From Multifurca ochricompacta (lineage: Eukaryota > Basidiomycota > Agaricomycetes > Russulales > Russulaceae), in the NCBI GenBank assembly GCA_022496185.1, contig WTXG01000108.1, positions 60,563 to 124,562 of the forward strand: a stretch of 64,000 nt of DNA, read 5' to 3'. Below, piece after piece: positions 59,301 to 64,000 of the stretch (its first letter is position 1; each line of letters opens with the position of its first letter). The notes below the pieces were generated by a model. It had not been told where the DNA came from, made no database searches, and saw only the letters and a list, made by a program, of their open reading frames with translations. Both the position numbers and the translations under genes were made by a program.

Positions 59301-62300
59301 TGTGAACATTTGGAGCTAACAATCGATCGGTTGATGACTACGCCAAAGAGAGGATGAAATCTGACCTCTCGTTGAGTCCTTTCCTCAAGAATAGAAAGGT
59401 CAAGCTTATTTAAAAGTAGCATGGCTCTTCTGAGGCTGGTCCGAGACCCGTCGCTCAACTGGTTGGGCAGTACACCGAACGGAAGGACGTTCCAGAAGGC
59501 TCTAAGCAAGCTCTCGGATGCTCGCTGGGCTGTTTCCTTCGACGTCTTGTCCATAAGGAGAACCTCAACTGCGTCAAGCGTTCTGTTCTCGCGAATATGA
59601 AGATCTGCAGCTTCAATGAACCTGCTTCGCCCAACAAGGATTTTGACTTCCGCTATGTCAAGATCACAGTCCCTGACAAATTCCAGCTCTTCCTCTGTGT
59701 CAGAAAACAGGCTCGATGCTTTCCTACAGACTCATGTAAGCCGTGGTGAAGGAATGTGGGTGGAGAAAAGGGGACGCACTTGAAATTCCCTTCTTGAAGA
59801 TAATAATATCTTGCCACATCGGTGAGCTTGCTTGCAACTACAGAGTCCATGGCATCGCCATGACATTTGATGACCGAGACCGTTTCATCGAACATCCCCG
59901 CATGGCGATAGTGCTGAGCTGCCTCCGTAAACTTCGAGGCTTTCTCGAACGCCTGCGCTGCCTTCGCGTGATCTTCCAAAACTACAAATGCCTCAGCCGC
60001 GATGCGGTAATACTCGCTTCGTTCCCGGGAAATAGTTGCCACTTGTGCGGAGGCTAAGAACGCCTCGGCAACCTTGGTGTATGCATTCCGTCGTTCATTG
60101 TTTCCCGAGTGGTTACGGACAGGAATACCACGCGCCAGCTCACGAAAATGATACGCGTGAGCAATGGCTTTCTCGCGAACCATCCCTGCGCGTTCGTAGC
60201 TGTGCATGGCTTGAAAGTATCTCTTGTGCGAAAATAGCGTCTTGGCCATCTTAGCCCATTCTTCGGGAGTCGAGGATACAGCAAGTTGGGGTACATCAGT
60301 GCCTGGGGTGCAATTTTGAACGAGACTCCCCGAGGACCAATATATCTGGAGCGGCTGAGTGGATCGCTCTTGGAAGAGTAAGTGACTCTTACCCTCATAG
60401 GCTCAGCCGTCTTGGAGCGATCGAAAATCCAACAATGCTTTCTGGCTCTCGTGATAGCGACGTAGAGGAATTTCAACTAATTGTAATAAATCAGGCGCGT
60501 GAACGGAACCGACGAAGTCGGCGCACTTCTGCACAAACCCCTGCGTGGCGATCTCATCGAAAGTCGGAGCGGGGTTCTTTTCACGCTGAGAGCGGTCGAT
60601 TGCGTTGAGAACAACACGCCATTGGGCGACGTCAACACTTGAGTCCTCGAAGAAGTTGTAGATAAGAACCTGGAAATCCTCGTTATCTCGGAACGCAAAG
60701 TCGTCTGAGGACGAACGTACGTCATTGAATTCTAACCCCTTGCTCTCGTAAAGGGTCCTATGCGCAATTAGCGCAACAAACTATTGATCTATGACGAGAA
60801 GCCGCACATAATCAGACCAATATCGCCAACTTGTTCCCGGAACTTCTCCTTTGCAGCTTCATTCCGCACCAGAATACATTGGTGTGCTCCAAATTCGATG
60901 TGATGTCCACTGTCAAAGCATATTAGAGGAAGACGCTGAGAGGACGAGGGCATACTGACGCTGTGCCGAAAAGAAATGATTCGTATCGGACATTATCTTG
61001 ATCCCAGCCACTGAAGAAGACGGGCTTTATTCCATCGACGATCCCTTTCTCCTCCGGCAAGATGTCGATCGCGTAAGGCCAGAACTTCGTGATGAGCACG
61101 ATAATTGAGTGCGCGCATCTCACTATGCCCCCGTGCGAGCGGAAGTTGGTGACAAGTTGGAAAGACTTGGGCTGACGGGGCACAATCATTTGAGCGAACT
61201 GGTGCTTCAATTGTTCCTAAAGTTTCCAGATCTGGTTCGCAACATATGAGTTGACAAGCACGAGAGTCACTTACCTCATTGCGATACAAAAAAGCTTTAA
61301 GATCGTCGAAACGGAAAGAACTGCCGACGGAGATCGTTTGCGCAGTGTCCCCCGCCCAAAATTGACCATCTGGGTTGCGGCAGATGGCCCTAAGGACTAT
61401 GCGGGCGCTAAGCACATTTGATGCTAATAGGAGCCGAAAGATGCTCACGCTTGGCGTCAATTAGCATATTGTCTTGGACTTCGTCAACGTATCTGTTTCG
61501 AGGTCATGAAATCTACAACAAGGATAACGAGGGAAGGCGAACAAGAAGTCTATCTTTTGACCTTTCATGCCATGCTGCGCCACACTATGGAGGATTGCAT
61601 GCGTTCTTTCAACCATATTATTAAGAACCAGGGTATGAAATAAGAGCATCACGACACTCACCGGTCCGCGGCATCATACTCTCTGCGGTCACGCTTCATC
61701 TTCAGATAGGTTTCGAATAGAGTGTATATCTCCTTGCGTTTGCTTGAAAATGTAGCCTGAGTCCGCGTGCTGAGATTCAAATAAGTATCATGATCAAGGA
61801 AATGACTCTCCATGTCAAGAGTCATTTCAGAGCCCTTAATAACGCCTGGGAAAGGATTGTTAACAAACAAAGCAGCGAGTGACAGTAAGAGGCAGCATTA
61901 GTAATACCCAGGAATTCACTGAAGACGAGCGAGACATCTGCCGAACAAAAGAGAGATGAGGGGTTCGTCACGGCTAAGTAGAGTAGACAGAGCGGACCTA
62001 GGCCTTTGATAAGCTGAGGAAAATGTGCCCAGTACTCCTCCCGGAAAACGTCAAACGATATGAATGATTTCCGTCTCTGTAGCATATATTCGCTAGACAC
62101 CGCTTCTTGATCTGGCCCAGGATTTTCTTCAGTAGCGATGCTCGAAGGGTGGTCCATATCCGCTTCGATCATCGCAGACAACTAATGATGAGAAAGTTGG
62201 CCCCGGTGAAAAATGAGAAGCAGAGACAAATCCCACTTTGTCGAAAGTGATGAACATAGGGAAATGAGAGTCACTTAGTTCGCTGAATCTTCGAGGGAGA

Positions 62301-64000
62301 TCGTCACGCCAATTGGCAGCCTCGTCTTGGTCTACCAACCCCGCTTCCTCCCTGTTCTTCTGCCTTTCCAGTAGATCAGAAATTCCACTTTGGGTTTGGG
62401 ATGCGGGACGAGTGATTGAAGGAGCTTGATAAAATACTCTTCGACCTTGTCCGCAAGCATTCTTGACTGTGTGACAAAAAGTTGGCGTGGGCGTTCAGGT
62501 CTCAATTCGCGATTTTGTTGCCAAGAGTTTTCAATGCCCAACATTTTGAAGAGCATGGTCGTAGTTTTCCTAAATTTCCCAGTAAGATTCTGATATAGAA
62601 GGAATAGTGATTCCTACCCTGTGCCACTACGCCCCTGGACGAAGCACGAGTGGGCGTGCTCAATAATCTCTTGCTCGTGAGGGCTGCAAAATGAATAATA
62701 TGAAACATATTTGAGATATAATTAATGGGACTTACGATACTTGAAAGACATAAATGGCCTCCTGATCCGCTAAGATACCTGTTCAGGAGATGTTTGTATC
62801 AAAGAACCCGGTCAAGAAGGTGGACCCAGTACTCTTAAGTAGTGCCTGACGGCGAATTAGTTATAAGTGGCGCTATCTATCAGACCTGACGAGAAGAACC
62901 CACTTGCGAGAATACAACAAATTTTTCGAGTCTATGAGTAATAGTCAGCGGATCTATGACTTCCTTTTGGAGGAGTGAGCTAACACAAGTATTTCGTGGA
63001 GCTTAAGAACTGAGATAAGCAAGTAGCCAGAAACTGTTAGATCCTGACAAACCTCTTCTCGCACATCATCACTGATAATGGGAAGCTCTTCGGAGGTCGC
63101 CTTCAGGTCGGAAGGTGGCACTGCGGGGAACGAAGCAGGAGGTACAACTTTATCCCCCTTGTGTACTGGTTCGGCACGGAACGTGCAACTGTCATGCGGT
63201 AATTCGGGCAGAACAAAGGTCCCATGCAAAGGACACACACCGTCTCAGGTACTCTCTCCCCTTGTGTGAGAGTTGGTAGCCCATATTATCCCATAGATGT
63301 TTGTTTATCTGGGCATGGGTATATATTCCGAACACTTTGATGGCTGTGCATAACAATTTAAGCGCGTATGGGTCAACTGACCTATCGAATCGCACCTTGG
63401 CACTCGACCTAGGGTGGTAGGGTATTAGCACTAAAAGGTCGGGACGAAGGCTGGAGACGCCTACCTGACTATCATAATCCGGGACGCAATCCACTTGATA
63501 CTACACTTTTTCATGAGTTTGGAAAGTCTGTATGACGTGTTACAACACCTACAACCAGCCGCGAATCGCGCGTCATCTTTGCCTCATAGATTGGAATTAG
63601 GATGTTCGCGCCCGTCAGCCGCTTCTGATTGTCATCCGAGAAGTGGCCGTTGGACAGTTCCCTACAAAGATCTTCAAGTTAGATGATTTCCTTAGAAAAA
63701 AAGGAGGAATGGTGAATGAGTACCTAATCTTCTTGAGCGTGATTTTAAAGAGCGTAATGTCCTTGTTCCTTAGCTGACGAAGATTGCGGTTCGCTCTGCC
63801 TGAGATCAGAATCCGCCACTGGCCGAACCCCTCAGCGCTGTCAAAATACAGCGCGGCTCTCATCGGCTGAACCTGGGGATAAACGGCAGGGACTTCCACT
63901 GGTGTCTCAGTAATTTGGTCGGACAAGTTGACTGTAAGGGCGCCATGATCTTGGGCAGTAGCTTCGATGGAGAGGGAGGGGATATAATTTCTCTTGAGTA
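56389..64000 (-). CDS. TRANK1-like UvrD-type helicase with TPR-like repeats (5' end beyond window)
   Basis: Very large superfamily-1 helicase-like protein of the TRANK1 group, common in mushrooms; role unknown, possibly RNA or DNA processing. Reading from 64000, no start is visible, so the 5' end is missing. Walker A VQGRSGTGKT is split by an intron (about 62640-62560). Motif II YVDEVQDN lies near 61480, motif III GDTAQTI near 61350, motif IV LVTNFRSHGG near 61130, SKGLEFNDV near 60735, and motif VI LYVAITRARKHCW near 60440. TPR-like helices follow (SHKRYFQAMHSYERAG, YYRIAAEAFVVLEDHAKA; 60250-59650). Then comes a long alpha-helical region, and a C-terminal exon pair (57388-56708 and 56679-56389) with the IQ-like LQLYYRRLLASRAHR and the final DDLDGL, stop TAA 56389-56391. 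Many short introns occur. No frame break was seen, but not every junction was verified. Confidence 0.82.

Overview
The window looks like genomic DNA of a filamentous basidiomycete, most likely an Agaricomycete. Genes are split by many short GT-AG introns. FunK1-type kinase, Goodbye-NACHT-ankyrin NLR and TRANK1-like helicase families are all present, and single-copy eukaryotic housekeeping genes lie between them. No ribosomal RNA genes, CRISPR arrays or bacterial-style operons were seen.

Left part (1-23.6 kb): a segmental duplication. Block A (1-7945) and block B (about 14935-23210) are clearly homologous and in the same orientation. Each holds a minus-strand NLR-like gene and a minus-strand PIN-domain gene. 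In block B both genes look complete. In block A the PIN gene has lost its start and about the first 137 codons, because the duplication ends inside exon 1, and the NLR runs off the left edge. Between the blocks lie an apparently complete FunK1 kinase gene (8770-11216), a cytochrome P450 relic whose heme-ligand Cys has become Arg (11614-12639), and about 2 kb without a recognisable gene. Both block NLR genes carry, just upstream and in the same orientation, a copy of the FunK1 promoter plus the first 40-55 FunK1 codons.

Middle (23.6-28.9 kb): two ordinary genes, prefoldin subunit 5 and an LCHN/DENN-like (Anr2-type) protein, followed by a low-complexity stretch. From 28940 a third NLR copy (C) runs on the plus strand. 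It has at least four 1-bp deletions and is cut off at 32930.

Transposon island (32.9-40.9 kb): relics with hAT-like ends, a solo copia LTR with a perfect 5-bp target duplication (33472-34096), a 587-bp hAT-like non-autonomous element with near-perfect 8-bp target duplications (34211-34797), and a frameshifted copia retrotransposon (35172-40871). The LTRs of the long element are visibly diverged and it lacks matching target duplications. Its 3' LTR abuts a truncated gene resembling fungal wax synthases.

Right part (42-64 kb): mostly single-copy genes. They are intron-containing tRNA-Glu(CUC), TRM2-type tRNA m5U methyltransferase, MAM3/CNNM DUF21 protein, ChaC gamma-glutamylcyclotransferase, phosphatidylserine decarboxylase, RTF2 and Mediator subunit MED21. 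After a 2.8-kb stretch without recognised genes comes a very large TRANK1-like UvrD-type helicase with TPR-like repeats, whose 5' end lies beyond the window.

The main theme is an NLR/FunK1 cluster that is being duplicated, rearranged and eroded within an otherwise conserved gene neighbourhood. Exon boundaries were inferred by eye from splice consensus and family similarity, and no alignment program was run.
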